Source of the DNA: Thalassia testudinum
Taxonomy: Eukaryota > Streptophyta > Magnoliopsida > Alismatales > Hydrocharitaceae
Assembly (NCBI GenBank): GCA_037157565.1
Contig: JAZHRO010000054.1
Location: 19,079,501-19,143,500, forward strand
Length of the DNA stretch: 64,000 nt
Reading direction: 5' to 3'
Below, one piece after another: positions 35,183 to 47,460 of the stretch. Within the stretch, counting starts at the first letter, position 1, and each line of letters starts with the position of its first letter. The position numbers and the translations under genes are program-made. Below the pieces are notes generated by a model. It ran no database searches, was not told the origin of the DNA, and saw only the letters and a list, made by a program, of their open reading frames with translations.

Positions 35183-36213
35183 TGTTAAGATCGAGACATC
35201 AGACACTTTTAAGACATCTGGGAGTTGGTTTAGACGTCTGGATGCCTTCCCAGACGTCTGGAAATAAATTTTTGCGGCGTACGATTGCGAGTCTGCACAC
35301 GTGCGCGCGTAGACTACGCCTGCCGACCTGCAGGCATCTTCTTTTTTCTTTCTCTCTCTCCCCCGACGCCTTCAAATACCCTCTCCCCCCTTCCCTCTCC
35401 CTCACAACCGCTCCACCGTCTCCTTCTTCTTCCAGTGTTACCGTGAGAGTGAGAGAGGGAGGGTAGCAGCAGCTGCCGGGTGCGTGTGGGGAGGAGGAGG
35501 TGCAGCGAGAGGGAGATGAGGCAGAGCGCGTGAGGAAGAGAGAGCGAGCTCGCTGGAGCAGCGCAGGGCCGGCCGACGGGCGCGCAGCGGGAGCATGGTG
35601 CCGGGGAAGTTACCCCGGTGCTGTTGCATCTCAGGCAGCAGGCGGGCGAGCACGGCGCGGCGCGGCGCAGTAGGCGGAAGGCGAGGAGGTCCTGATTCTA
35701 GGAAATTTTCCCAGAATTAGATGTCTGGACCTACGTCCAGATGGCGCGGGGGACGTCTGGAGTGAGATCCAGACGTTTGAAAGGTACGATATTCCTCATC
35801 TTCCTTCTTTTTGCAGATGCGGCCATGCAGGCCATTCCGCTGAAAGCCCTGAAACGTGTCGTGTTGAGAGTGTTTGCGTATGTGTGCAGGTTTCGTTCGG
35901 GAAGGTACGAGGACGCACCCTCCCACACAAATCAGACATCTAGGCAAGTCACCAGACGGCGGAGAGCATCTCCAGACGTCCAGAGTGATAGACGGACGTC
36001 TGGAACTAGGTCCAAATGGTTTAGCAGGATCCTAGATGTCTGAAGAGCAGCGCATAAGTAAGGTATGATCTGAACCATCTTTTAAGACGTCTGGAAGGTG
36101 TTCCAGAAGTCTGATTTGGGGCAGAGTGGTCGTTTTTTACTCGTTTAGGGTCCGTCTGAAGTCTGATTTCCGCGTTTGAGATTCCGTTCTTCTCAGAATT
36201 TGTTCCTCTACTT
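35183..36213 (+). repeat. 5' LTR of element B, truncated
   Basis: TGTTAAGATCG... matches 59256-60280 of the 3' LTR, including the purine/pyrimidine leader, GACGTCT sites and both hairpin positions. The match stops at CTCTACTT; the next bases, GGACCAGCCCC, belong to pol. Confidence 0.85.
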
Positions 36214-38731
36214 GGACCAGCCCCATTTCTACAGCACCGTACAGGATGGCACCACTTGAGCTGTGAGAGCTCAAGTCTCAGTTGCAGGATCTTCTGGAGA
36301 AGGGCTTTGTGAGGCCCAGTGCGTCTCTCTAGGGAGCCTCGATTTTGTTCGTAAAGAAGAAGGATGGTACCCTACGCCTTTGTGTGGACTACAGACAGCT
36401 GAATAGGGTTACCATCGTGAACAGGTATCCGTTGCCGAGGATTGATGACTTGTTTGACCAACTGCGAGGTGCCACGGTATTCTCCAAGATCGACTTGAGG
36501 TATGGATACCACCAGTTGAGGATCAAGGAGGCAGATGTCTCCAAGACAGCTTTCTGCACCCGGTACGGACACTACGAGTTTCTGGTCATGCCGTTTGGGC
36601 TGACCAATGCCCCCGCTGCCTTCATGGATTTGATGAACCGGGTGTTTAGACCGTACTTGGACCAGTTCATGGTGGTATTCATTGATGATGTGCTCATCTA
36701 TTCTCGAGATCAGATGCAGCATGTACAACACTTGCGGATGGTTTTGGACACACAGAGGCGACGTAGGCTGTACGCCAAATACAGCAAGTGCGAGTTCTGG
36801 TTGAGGGAGGTGACCTTCCTGGGTCATGTGATCTCCAGGAATGGCTTCACTGTGGACCCAGCCAAGGTTGAGGCAGTACTCAGATGGGAGAGATCGTGTA
36901 CAGTTACTGAGATACGCAGTTTCTTGGGACTGGCAGGCTACTACAGGCGATTTATCAGGGGCTTCTCGCAGATTGCACGTCCTATGACACAGCTGACCCG
37001 GAAGGACGTGCCCTTTACATGGACAGACGCCTGTGAGGCGTGTTTTCAAGAGCTAAAGGAGAGGCTGACTTCGGCTCCTGTGCTCACCATCCCAGATAGT
37101 TGTGGCGGGTTTGTTGTGTACACGGACGCCTCTTTGCAGGGGTTAGGGGGTGTGCTCATGCAGAGGGGTCACGTTATCGCTTACGCTTCGCAGCAACTGA
37201 AGCCCCATGAGTGTGGCTACCCTACCCATGACCTGGAGCTGGCAGCTGTTGTCTTCGCATTGAAGACTTGGAGGCACTACTTGTACGGTGAGACTTTTGA
37301 GATTTTCACATATCATAAGAGCCTCAGATACTTGTTTGACCAGAAGGAGCTCAACATGAGACAGAGACGTTGGTTGGAGCTCCTGAAGGACTATGACTGC
37401 AGCATTTTCTACCACTCGGGAAAGGCCAACGTGGTGGCTGACGCCTTGAGCCGGAAGGTGCCCACCCACTTGGCCAGTTTACAGGTGCAGAGTTGGAGCC
37501 TCTTGGAGGAGATGGGCAGTTGGCGGCCCCTAGAGTTATTGGGGCACTGTGGGGCAGTGACTGTGACACGACAGACGTGGCCAAAGCTGATAGACCGCAT
37601 CATCACAAGGCAGATGGCCGACCCGTACTTACAGTCATTGCGTGACAGAGTGCTGTCAGGAGACCCTGGAGACTTCTCTTTTACAGACCAGGTACCGTGC
37701 ATGAGGGGACGTTTGTGCGTTCCCAGAGACGAGGAGCTGTTGAGAGAGCTCCTGAATGAGGCACACGGTTCCAGGTTCACCATACATCCCGGAAACACAA
37801 AGATGTACCATGATTTGAGGCGCGACTTTTGGTGGAGGGGAATGAAGCGGGATGTAGGTGAATTCATACAGCAGTGTTTAGTGTGCCAGCAGGTGAAGGC
37901 CGAGCATCAGAGGCCTGTAGGGCCGTTGCAGCCACTTCCAGTGCCAGAGTGGAAGTGGGAAAGCATCACCATGGACTTTGTGGTGGGCTTGCCCGTTACC
38001 CAGCGAGGACACGACGCAGTCTGGGTAATCGTTGATAGATTGGCGAAGACGGTACGTTTCCTGCCGATCCGAGTCACCTTGGGACCAGCGCAGTTGGCAG
38101 AGAGGTATATCCACGACGTGGTACATCTACACGGAGTTCCGCAGGAGATCATATCCGACCGAGATACTCGTTTACGTCCCAATTTTGGGCTGAGTTTCAG
38201 CAGGCCTTGGGGACACGGCTGAGATTCAGTACAGCATACCACCTCCAGACGGACGGACAGTCTAAGCGCACGATACAGACACTTGAGGACCTTTTGCGTG
38301 CTTGTGTACTGGACTAGAGGGGCTCTTGGGTGGAGCACTTGCCCCTGGCGGAGTTTGCATATAATAACAGTTATCACTTGAGCATCGGCATGGCACCCTA
38401 CGAGGCTCTGTACGGATGGAGGTGTATGGCACCCTTGAGTTGGGTTGAGGTGGGGATCAAGTGGGAGGTTGGCCCCAGGCTGATTCGGCAGAGTCAGGAG
38501 GTAATCGAGCATATTCACAGGTGACTCCGTACTGTCAGGAGCAGACCGAAGAGTTATGCAGATCGGAAACTCAGAGAGGTACAATTTGAGGTTGGGGACC
38601 ACGTCTTCCTTCGTGTTTCGCCCATGAAGGGCCTGCAGTGGTTTGGGGTGAGAGGGAAGCTCGCGCCAAGGTTCGTGGAACCCTTTGAGGTCCTGGAGCG
38701 GGTTAGACCCGTTGCTTACAGGATTGCCCCT
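36214..38731 (+). pseudogene. pol: element B pol fragment (RT-RNase H-integrase), degenerate
   Basis: Begins in the middle of the linker before RT. Stops occur near 36264 (CGA to TGA) and 36330 (TGG to TAG). From 36345 a 625-codon frame carries RT ([41 protein letters not shown] at about 36680), RNase H ([13 protein letters not shown], about 37110) and the integrase zinc domain and core ([22 protein letters not shown]). A one-base loss near 38170 shifts the frame, and stops follow at about 38316 and 38522. The sequence runs into element C at 38731 and resumes at 58861. Confidence 0.88.
38727..38731. repeat. target-site duplication of element C, left (CCCCT)
   Basis: CCCCT before TGATGAG; CCCTT follows the 3' LTR at 58856-58860. 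One mismatch, consistent with mutation since insertion. Confidence 0.7.
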
Positions 38732-41504
38732 TGATGAGAACCTCATCATGAGCCATAACTAGCTCATTTTGACCTAATACAAAGGATAAAAGCTCCTACA
38801 TAACTCAAGGAAAGGCTTAACTCAGAGAGATTCTGAGTTCGCAAAGAAAACAAAAACTAAGGGGTAAAAATGCAATTTCACCAATCCAATCTAAAAATAG
38901 GGTAACTCAGGATCCAAACATAGGTCAAAGCAACCTAATAAGAATAAAAGTGGGATGAGATGATTCAATAAGGGCTACAGCAGCTCCAAGGAATTAAATG
39001 ACATCCTGTAACCCTAAAAACAAACTCACTTAAAAACACGAGGTTCGAGGCAGAGAAAGAAATCAACTAAATCCTCTAAAATTCATAGAAAAGTAATCTC
39101 TATTGTTTAGAACCTTCAATTTGGCCTTAGGAACCCATTTTGACCTACATTGAGAACCATGACCAAATTAACAACTTAATTTGGGTTTTTGCGTAAATTG
39201 ACCGGTCAAACAAGGCTTAATATGGAAATAAAATTCACCATCATAATCCTTAGGTCCCAATTAGTCATGTATAAAAACTTAAGCCTAAGAGGAAACCTTC
39301 TTGACCAACTTTACACTTTGGTCCTCATTTATTTACTTTTTGGCCCTCAACTTTTGAACCCTCACATTTCTGCCCCTAACTCTCCTTCGTTCTTTGCATC
39401 CAGGTCCCTCCTGAAAAAACCTGACCAGCACCATGCTCCGGCGACCTTGCGCAGAGCATGGCGCCGCGCAGGGTAAGGGGGAGGGTCTGGCAAGACAACC
39501 GGGGGTGCCCTACGTCGTCAGTTGTCGCAGGAACACCCCCTGGTCGCTGCAACCCACCATACCGGCCGTGCGAACGCACGGACGGTATGGGTCTCCATCT
39601 CCGGTGTCCTCCGGCGAGGGAGACACGTCGTCTCCCTCCGCCCTCCTCTCTGATTCCGCCCTTATAAATACCCCCATCGCTCCGCCGTTCTCAGCAGCTC
39701 GGTCCTGACGGAGAAAGACCCCCACTTCCTCTCTTCCCACTCCGACAGGAAGCCCTCCAGCTCCGGCGGCCTCCCCTCTTCCTCCTCGTCGCTCTGCCGC
39801 ACTACCAGCTGCAGGGTTGCTCTCCCTCGCTCTTCCCGCGCCACGCCGCACCCAGCTGGCGCCTCTCCGGCCCTCTCCTCACCGCCGCCCCTTCCCCTGG
39901 GCAGCTTCTTCTCCGGCGACAGTCGATACGACTGTCGCCTGCTCCGGCCCCTCCTCGTCCTGCTAAGTAGGTAGAACTCCTCCTCTTCCTCCCCTCTTCC
40001 TTTTCCTCACTTTACATCTTTACTGTTGCCCCGATCCGACCAATCGCCCTCACCTTCTCCACCTCCGGACCCTGCTCCGGCAACCCGCTCCCATCACTCC
40101 AGCAACCCACACGGCTCGCCGACCACCGCAGAACCTCCGCCTCCTCACCCTGATCAACCTCCGCCCTTCCACTTCCCCCAAATCACCCTCTGCAACTCCA
40201 CCGAACAAACCCATCTCCCAACCTGCAGTTTGACCTAGGGCGGCCCTTAGGCTCCGCCCCGCCGCCTGCACACCCCCCGACCACCTTCGCCGTACCACGG
40301 CGAAGGTCCTCCGCGTTTCTGATTGGGCCGAGAGGCCGTTTCTCTGTGGGCAGGTACCTGCGCTCGCCGCCGCCATTGTTGAAGCGAAGCAGCTTCTTCA
40401 CCTGCTGCCCCAGGTGCGCCACGCCCAGGTCACGCTCCCAGGCAGTGCGAGGCGTCCTCGCGAAGTACCAGGCTGCAGTCGAGTCGAAGCTCTCGCGCGA
40501 AGCCCCCGCACTTCGCCTCGGCTGCCGCTGCTTCCTCCGCGCAGGCATCCAAATTGGGGTGAGACATTTAGTCCCACCTCGGAAAGCCACTGAGGCGAAC
40601 GGGCGCTTAAAGGGAAAAGGTGTCTTAAGCTGTTCGCCTCAGTTCACGGGGTGAGGTCCCCTTCACCAGCCCGACTACCCGGCCTCGTCCGCACGCACGC
40701 CTCGCGGACCTGGCCCGACCCTACTTAGCCTGACTTGCACTCCTCGCCCACCACGCACGCCGGTGGGCCTGGACCCGGGCGCAACCCGTACCCGACTACC
40801 CGGCAGCTCTGGGAGAGCTTTCCTAAGAGCGGCTTCTGCGAGAGAGAAACGCGGGGGGGGAGGGTAGAGTAGGTTTTTGCCTGCTGACGAGAGCTTTGAA
40901 GTGTGCAGGCACAGGCGAAGAAGAAGAAGACGAGCGAGGCAGAGAAGAAGGACGACAAAGCTGAAGGAAGGAGGAGCACTGTAGCAGCGGCGGTTTAAGT
41001 CGTCTGATTAGAAAATCAGACGACGCTCTGAAGGCAGAAAAGAGGAAGAAGAACAGGATCGCAAGGGAAAAGAAAAAGAAAGAGACAAGAAGAAACAAGA
41101 GCTGAAAGAAGAAGAAGAACATCACCCGCTGCTGCAGATAAAGAAGACAGAAAGAAAAAGAAGAAAGAAGGTGAGACGACGTCCTGACAGCAAAAGAAGA
41201 AGAAGAGAGCACGAGAAGAAGATCTGAAGAACAGAAGGCAGAAGAAGAAGACCACAAGGAGATAAAGAAGCCAAAAGCCAAAGAGGAAGAAGAGAAGAGA
41301 AGAAGAAGAAGCCAAATTTTCATCTCTCTTTCTCTCTCTCTTTATTTTTGTAATAAGAATTTGTACCCATAGAATACGACTTGCTCCCTGAGTTCGACCT
41401 CGGGAACTCTTTTATTTTCCGAGTAAAAAAATTATATATTTGAAATGATGGCAATAACTGGCTATACTACCATGCTATAACAAAACCTAGTTATCGCCAC
41501 GTCA
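38732..41504 (+). repeat. 5' LTR of element C
   Basis: TGATGAG...GTCA, 2773 bp. TATA box near 39663. Hairpins at 39915-39939 and 40999-41024 (loop AGAA), purine-rich tract 40917-41320. Confidence 0.92.
39663..39670 (+). promoter_or_regulatory. TATA box of element C 5' LTR
   Basis: TATAAATA in the same CCC-rich context as in element A. Confidence 0.6.
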
Positions 41505-41509
41505 TTTCT

Positions 41510-41527
41510 TGGCGCCGTTGCCGGGGA
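41510..41527 (+). other. primer binding site, tRNA-Asp, element C
   Basis: TGGCGCCGTTGCCGGGGA, identical to element A. Confidence 0.92.
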
Positions 41528-42619
41528 GCAACGACTATTCTAGAGGTAAACATTCCTGTTTCTTTTAGTTTCTGATAATCTCTCTTTTGTGCAGCTACAG
41601 GAAATCAAGAAGACAAGCAACCGCACAACAACCACTCCGAGGATAGGTAATTTTTTTTTTTTTCCTCTCGCTATTAACCCCTAAACTCTAAAGAGGAGGA
41701 AAAGAAAAGAACAAGAAATATAGGGTTAACCTGTCTTCCATACTTAGTAACCATAAAAAGTTGCATGTTTTCAACCCATTATTCCTGCACACTATTAAGG
41801 GTATTTAAGGGCTAACACATTCTTGCTTGAGCCCTAATTACCCAACAAAGAGCTAACTGGACCAAGTAGAGCCAACCTAGGATCCAACACTAGGGATTTA
41901 GAGACACACTCTTTAAGCAAGAATTGAGAAAACTAAAGGAAGTGTGCCCAAGCCCTTGTCTGAAAACACTTATTCAGAGAAACCCTAAACAATTGGCTCT
42001 CTAAACACTTGAACCCAAAAAGAAAGGACCCAAAAGCTCTCAAAGGAACAAGAGGTAAAGTTGACCCCTTGGGTCAACCAACCTTAAAATTAGGTCACCT
42101 TCTCACTCAAAATACCTAAGAGTTCAAGTGTAACTTTAAGCACCCTGATCTTAAACTAAAATTGGTAGACTTAAGAGGTCAAGATCCCCATTCTGGTCTA
42201 CCTGGAACCGTAGTGACAAGAGAGGTCGGGTGGGGGAAACCCTGTAACCCGTGGGAACGCTCTACCGTGTAGGGGTCTTTGCGGGACTCTCCCTCTCTGG
42301 CTGCCCAGGTAATTCCCAGGTGGACGATCTTTCTGATCAAGGGGTCCATCTGCCCCGAACCTCTATAGTCACCCAACATTTTTTGGGTGTCTTGATTGGG
42401 TCCAGCACCTGCTTATCTCATCCAGTTCTTCAGTATTTTGCAGGAGGTCCTTGAAACCTCCTATAGAAATTCACTCTCCCCGAGGCTAAGCCTCGGCTCC
42501 CTTGTTTTTGCAGAAATCATTTGCATAGCCCCTCTTTCCTCTGATTCTGAACAAAGTCCCCTTCTTCCATAAATTCAAACTTCTGATTCTATATCTTGAT
42601 TCCACCACCTGATTCGAAG
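41528..42619 (+). promoter_or_regulatory. element C leader
   Basis: Aligns with A from the primer site into the first ~50 codons of A's gag (CCTCCTATAGAAATTC, GCTAAGCCTCGGC), then diverges near 42570, just before the ORF. The 42172-42405 part is nearly identical to A 21422-21660. Confidence 0.65.
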
Positions 42620-44485
42620 ATGCAGCCTAATTACCTAGCAAGACTACCATGTAAAAAACCTGAATATCTGAGATCCATGAAAGATAAGATGATTGAGGAT
42701 GCCCTTGAATTCTATGAAATCAAATATAAACCCTCAACACCAATAGAAAACATTCAGGTTGATGTCCCAACAACCACAGCTTTCATCATAAACTATGCCC
42801 AAATTCTTTTGACAGAAGTTACAAAAGGATCAACCCGAGATATGCTCATGACAGGATACATTGAGATAGAAAAATTACACCAATCTGAATACCTTCAATG
42901 CTTGACAAATCCTGTACTTTGGGAACAACACCAAGATGCCCTTACAAAACGGGTAGAAATGATGAAATCAGTAGAACAAATTATCAACCAAAAATACCCG
43001 TATATACCAGAAACAGAGGATGAACCATCTTGGAACAGTAGTGAGGAACAATCCAGTTTCCCAGATCTCGGGACTGAGGCACAAAGTGGTTGTGGAATCC
43101 CAACCCAGATAGAAGACAATGTTGAATTAGGTTGGAATGTTGCAGGAGAACACAATGATGAGCCAAACGTAGACCATGAATTGCCAAGCCTAGAATTCCA
43201 AAACTCCTGCAATAATGAAATCAGAACTGAACCTTTTGATGGTATAAATTCCGCCCCTTATTTCGATAAGGTGGCCCTCGAAGGTTATTCAGACTTAGGT
43301 TCTAGTAACTCTACCCACATCCTAAGCCTAGAACCTAGATCTGAAACTTATTGGAAAGATTATGAGGCCCCTTATGAGAAAGATCAAATTTTTACAGAGT
43401 ATGATTCCAGGCCTCTATTTGATGAATATCCCTCTCCAACATCCTCAGGAAATCTGATCGATTTTTCAGAAAACATGCCAATTTATGATACAGAAACTGA
43501 GGAGTTGGATGAGCAAGGTTTTAATGGGGTCTATCCTACCAGCTTCGAGCTTGAACAGAACACCTTTTTGAGCCCAGAATTGACATATAGGCTAGAACCC
43601 AGTCAGGCTGCTGATTCCACATCTGATGATTTTTGCTGTGGTGGAATTCATGATCATGAATCTCATTTTCGCCAACTCTCCGACAATTTCAGATCTGACT
43701 ATAATTGCGGAGAGACTTTCCTTCCTGAACACGCCAGGCCCATCTACGACCTCAGTTCACATGACTCTGACTCCGACTCTGAGGTCTTGATTCCCGAGAT
43801 CACTGATAACACAGAATCATTCCTTTTCGATCCTCAGAAACCAAAAATAGAAAATGCCAAGAGTGATTGCAACCCAGAATTCAAATCTTTTCTCAATTCA
43901 GATTTCTTTCATCCTACAGACACTCTTCAGGCATTTAATAGTTACCCAGAGGACTCTTTACAGAAAATCACCTGTCATTCCTTTCTAGAAGAGCCCTCAC
44001 ACACAGTTGCCACCTCGTCTGCACACGCAGAACTAATCAAAACCTCTTCCCAACCCCGACCCGCAACCGGACTCAATTTCTATCCAGATTCACCTCTCAC
44101 CGAGCCGATTGCATTTCCACATCGGGTTTGGAACACTGATCAGACTACATATCATGCTCCATCATTCTCTGATCACCCCTGTAGGGTTTCCGCGTCATTC
44201 ATTGATTATTCTACGGGTCCCTACTCTGACCAGGCTGATTCGACTCAGCCAAACCCTGCGTTTTCACTTCCACATCCATCTGAGCTTCATAGTATATGGT
44301 GGGTTCCACACCTTTTTATCCACATCTATCAACCCACCAGATTGATTGGGTTTGGGCTACATCATCAGCCTGTCGATCTGAACAAGCACCTGGTTGGACC
44401 AACCAGGCTCTTAATCAAGGTGCTTGTCTTACAAAACTCTGCTGATTTGATCATCCCCTCTCCATCGCATTTCCTGCTTGGCTGA
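42620..44485 (+). CDS. unrecognised acidic 621-codon ORF of element C
   Basis: I do not recognise this protein. It is a single uninterrupted frame from MQPNYLARLP to a TGA, in the place where gag-pol sits in element A. The first ~140 residues look foldable and helix-rich (EDALEFYEIKYKPS, INYAQILLTEVTKG, VEMMKSVEQIINQ). Residues ~140-460 are rich in Asp, Glu, Ser, Pro and aromatics, with runs such as SSHDSDSDSE. The C-terminus is more hydrophobic (WWVPHLFIHIYQ). There is no CCHC knuckle, protease D-[TSL]-G-A, RT or integrase motif, no signal peptide and no clear membrane span. A long open frame inside an element whose neighbours are full of stops suggests recent selection or recent capture. 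It could be a gag substitute, an accessory factor or a captured host gene. Confidence 0.75.
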   Translation: MQPNYLARLPCKKPEYLRSMKDKMIEDALEFYEIKYKPSTPIENIQVDVPTTTAFIINYAQILLTEVTKGSTRDMLMTGYIEIEKLHQSEYLQCLTNPVLWEQHQDALTKRVEMMKSVEQIINQKYPYIPETEDEPSWNSSEEQSSFPDLGTEAQSGCGIPTQIEDNVELGWNVAGEHNDEPNVDHELPSLEFQNSCNNEIRTEPFDGINSAPYFDKVALEGYSDLGSSNSTHILSLEPRSETYWKDYEAPYEKDQIFTEYDSRPLFDEYPSPTSSGNLIDFSENMPIYDTETEELDEQGFNGVYPTSFELEQNTFLSPELTYRLEPSQAADSTSDDFCCGGIHDHESHFRQLSDNFRSDYNCGETFLPEHARPIYDLSSHDSDSDSEVLIPEITDNTESFLFDPQKPKIENAKSDCNPEFKSFLNSDFFHPTDTLQAFNSYPEDSLQKITCHSFLEEPSHTVATSSAHAELIKTSSQPRPATGLNFYPDSPLTEPIAFPHRVWNTDQTTYHAPSFSDHPCRVSASFIDYSTGPYSDQADSTQPNPAFSLPHPSELHSIWWVPHLFIHIYQPTRLIGFGLHHQPVDLNKHLVGPTRLLIKVLVLQNSADLIIPSPSHFLLG

Positions 44486-46027
44486 AGGCGTAAAACTCAG
44501 CGCTTAACGGGAGGCAACCCGTCATTTTCCTAAAAATCCAAAACATTTTTCTGACACCTTTTTTCACTTAAGGTTCACCCTTGTAGACAGCCGACCCCAC
44601 CTCAGATGCTTTCATCTGGGATTAGAAATCGTCCGCAAAATTTAACCCGACCCATTCACTCATCCAAATTTCTATCTTAAGGAATGAACTAAGTTAAATA
44701 AAAACCCTCTAGGTTACAATGAAGACATTGCAAATCTTAGGCATGGGGGGTATGAAAGTGCAAAACTTGTAAGAAAAGGTTTCAAACAAAAAATTCACAT
44801 ATGCCAAAAACACCATAAAAATTAAAAATTTTCGAAAAAGAATAAGAGGAAAAGAGGAGAAGGAAATTTTGTGAAGGAGAAGGAAAAAAGAAACAAAATG
44901 AAAAAGGAGCACAAAATTATGAGAAAAGGTGATAGTCATTAGTAAGGAACTAAGGAACTAACCTAAGTTCTAGACCTCATTTAAGAAAATAACTGAAAAG
45001 TGCATAATGAGATTAATAAGAACGTAAACCTTAGGCATTCTTGAATAGACTCTTAGTACCCATTAAGATCTGGACACTTCTCAAGAGGTTGAGGAAAATG
45101 AAAAGCTGAAGTATTAGGTCTAAGGCTTAGGGAGTATTTGGCCTCATTAACTAATTTTTGGTTTATGGGACTCAGTAACCTAAGCACCCTAACCTTACAC
45201 ACAGCCTGGTTCAGTAAGCGTAAAAATCAAAATCACGCAGAAGCGTCGCAAAATTCTGAAAAGAACACCTAGAGTAGGAGCGGCCGATCAACACAAGTTG
45301 ATTTGGACGAGTTCCCAGCGCGGAGAGGCAGGAAATCCCCTCGAAGATGCGTAACAAAATATCATCTCCTCGGTGCTTGTCTCTTAGGATATTCACATAT
45401 CCTACTGGGGGCATGTAAGCACTTTGCTGGTTCAGATTCCATGGATGGCATTATCTCGAAGTGTCAATTGCCAAGGTCTGGATTCGGACACGGAACACCG
45501 TGGATGGGATTATCTCGAAATCTCAATAGCCAGGGTTCCGGGGGTTGCCATGGGCGGTGCTATCTCGAAGGATCGATCGCCAGGAACCCTTGAGGATTGA
45601 TGATGGGAGCAATGAATCTGATACAGACCGTGTTGAAAAGCCAATCCTAAGCTAGAATTAAAAAGAAAAAGAGAGAGAACTCTCCAAACAGATAAATTTT
45701 CTCTCTCTCTCTTACAAAACGCACTGCGAACTGAGCTAGGGCGAGAATCATTTCAAGCACGGGTGCTTTAACCACAAAGTCCAATAGACCTTAGGTTAGT
45801 TCTTGTGGGCCTTAAAAACTTTTGCTAAGGACTGAGGCTAAGGCTAGACAGATTTGGATCTTGATTGGTACTAAAGTACCTTTTAGGCCTATGGTCAGCA
45901 TTCTAACCTAATCTAAGCTCAAATGAAAAAGCACTTACCTGAAGCTATTAAGAACTTCATGGTCTAGAACAAGGGTTGAAACCTTAAGTTTTTGCTAAGG
46001 GACTAGCAAAAGCTAGGCATGGGGGTA
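44486..46027 (+). promoter_or_regulatory. element C 3' untranslated region
   Basis: Aligns with A 27400-28945: GCGCTTAACGGGAGGC motif (44498), early polypurine copy (44740-44750), three CCATGG-type repeats (45439-45587) and polypurine tract (46013-46027). Confidence 0.75.
46013..46027 (+). other. polypurine tract, element C
   Basis: CTAGGCATGGGGGTA directly before the 3' LTR. Confidence 0.7.
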
Positions 46028-47460
46028 TGATGAGAACCTCATCATGAGCCATAACTAGCTCATTTTGACCTAATACAACGGATAAAAGCTCCTACATAAC
46101 TCAAGGAAAGGCTTAACTCAGAGAGATTCTGAGTTCGCAAAGAAAACAGAAACTAAGGGGTAAAAATGCAATTTCACCAATCCAATCTAAAAACAGGGTA
46201 ACTCAGGGTCCAAACATAGGTCAAAGCAACCTAATAAGAATAAAAGTGGGATGAGATGATTCAATAAGGGCTACAGCAGCTCCAAGGAATTAAATGACAT
46301 CCTATAACCCTAAAAACAAACCCACTTAAAAACACGAGGTTCGAGGCAGAGAAAAAAATCAAATAAACCCTCTAAAATTCATAGAAAAATAATCTCTAGG
46401 GTTTAGAACCTTCAATTTGGCCTTAGGAACCCATTTTGACCTACATTGAGAATCATGCCCAAATTAACAACTTAATTTGGGTTTTTGCATAAATTGACCG
46501 GTCAAACAAGGCTTAATATGGAAATAAAATTCACCATCATAATCCTTAGGTCCCAATTAGTCATGTATAAAAACTTGAGCCTAAGAGGAAACCTTCTTGA
46601 CCAACTTTACACTTTGGTCCTCATTTATTTACATTTTGACCCTCAACTTTTGAACCCTCACATTTCTACTCCTAACTCTCCTTCGTTCTTTGCATCCAGG
46701 TCCCTCCTGCCAAAACCTGACCAGCACCATGCTCCGGCGACCTTGCCCGGAGCATGGCGCCGCGCAGGGTAAGGGGGAGGGTCTGGCAAGACAACCGGGG
46801 GTGCCCTGCGTCGTCAGTCGTCGCAGGAACACCCCCTGGTCGCTGCAACCCACCATACCGGCCGTGCGAACGCACGGACGGTATGGGTCTCCATCTCCGG
46901 CGTCCTCCGGCGAGGGAGACACGTCGTCTCCCTCTGCCCTCCTCTCTGATTCCGCCCCTATAAATACCCACGTCGCTCCGCCGTTCTCAGCAGCTCGGTC
47001 CTGACGGAGAAAGACCCCCACTTCCTCTCTTCCCACTCCGACAGGAAGCCCTCCAGCTCCGGCAGCCTCCCCTCTTCCTCCTCGTCGCTCTGCCGCACTA
47101 CCAGCTGCAGGGTTGCTCTCCCTCGCTCTTCCCGCGCCACGCCGCACCCAGCTGGCGCCTCTCCGGCCCTCTCCTCACCGCCGCCCCTTCCCCTGGGCAA
47201 CTTCTTCTCCGGCGACAGTCGATACGACTGTCGCCTGCTCCGGCCCCTCCTCGACCTGCTAAGTAGGTAGAACTCCTCCTCTTCCTCCCCTCTTCCTTTT
47301 CCTCACTTTACATCTTTACTGTTGCCCCGATCCGACCAATCGCCCTCACCTTCTCCCCCTCCGGCCCCTGCTCCGGCGACCCGCTCCCATCACTCCAGCA
47401 ACCCACACGGCTCGCCGACCACCACAGAACCTCCGCCTCCTCACCCTGATCAACCTCCGC
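46028..47460 (+). repeat. 3' LTR of element C, left part
   Basis: Matches 38732-40155 of the 5' LTR, with the TATA box near 46959 and the GGCGACAGTCG hairpin at 47211-47235. Interrupted at CCTCCGC by element D; continues at 57404. Confidence 0.92.
47456..47460. repeat. target-site duplication of element D, left (TCCGC)
   Basis: TCCGC before TGTAACG; repeated at 57399-57403. The uninterrupted 5' LTR of C reads AACCTCCGCCCTTCC at the same place, which proves the insertion. Confidence 0.95.

Noticed and set aside
36372..37049. 225-codon minus-strand frame over B pol (also 38749-37907 and 52877-52449)
   Set aside because: Shadow frames opposite RT and integrase coding sequence.
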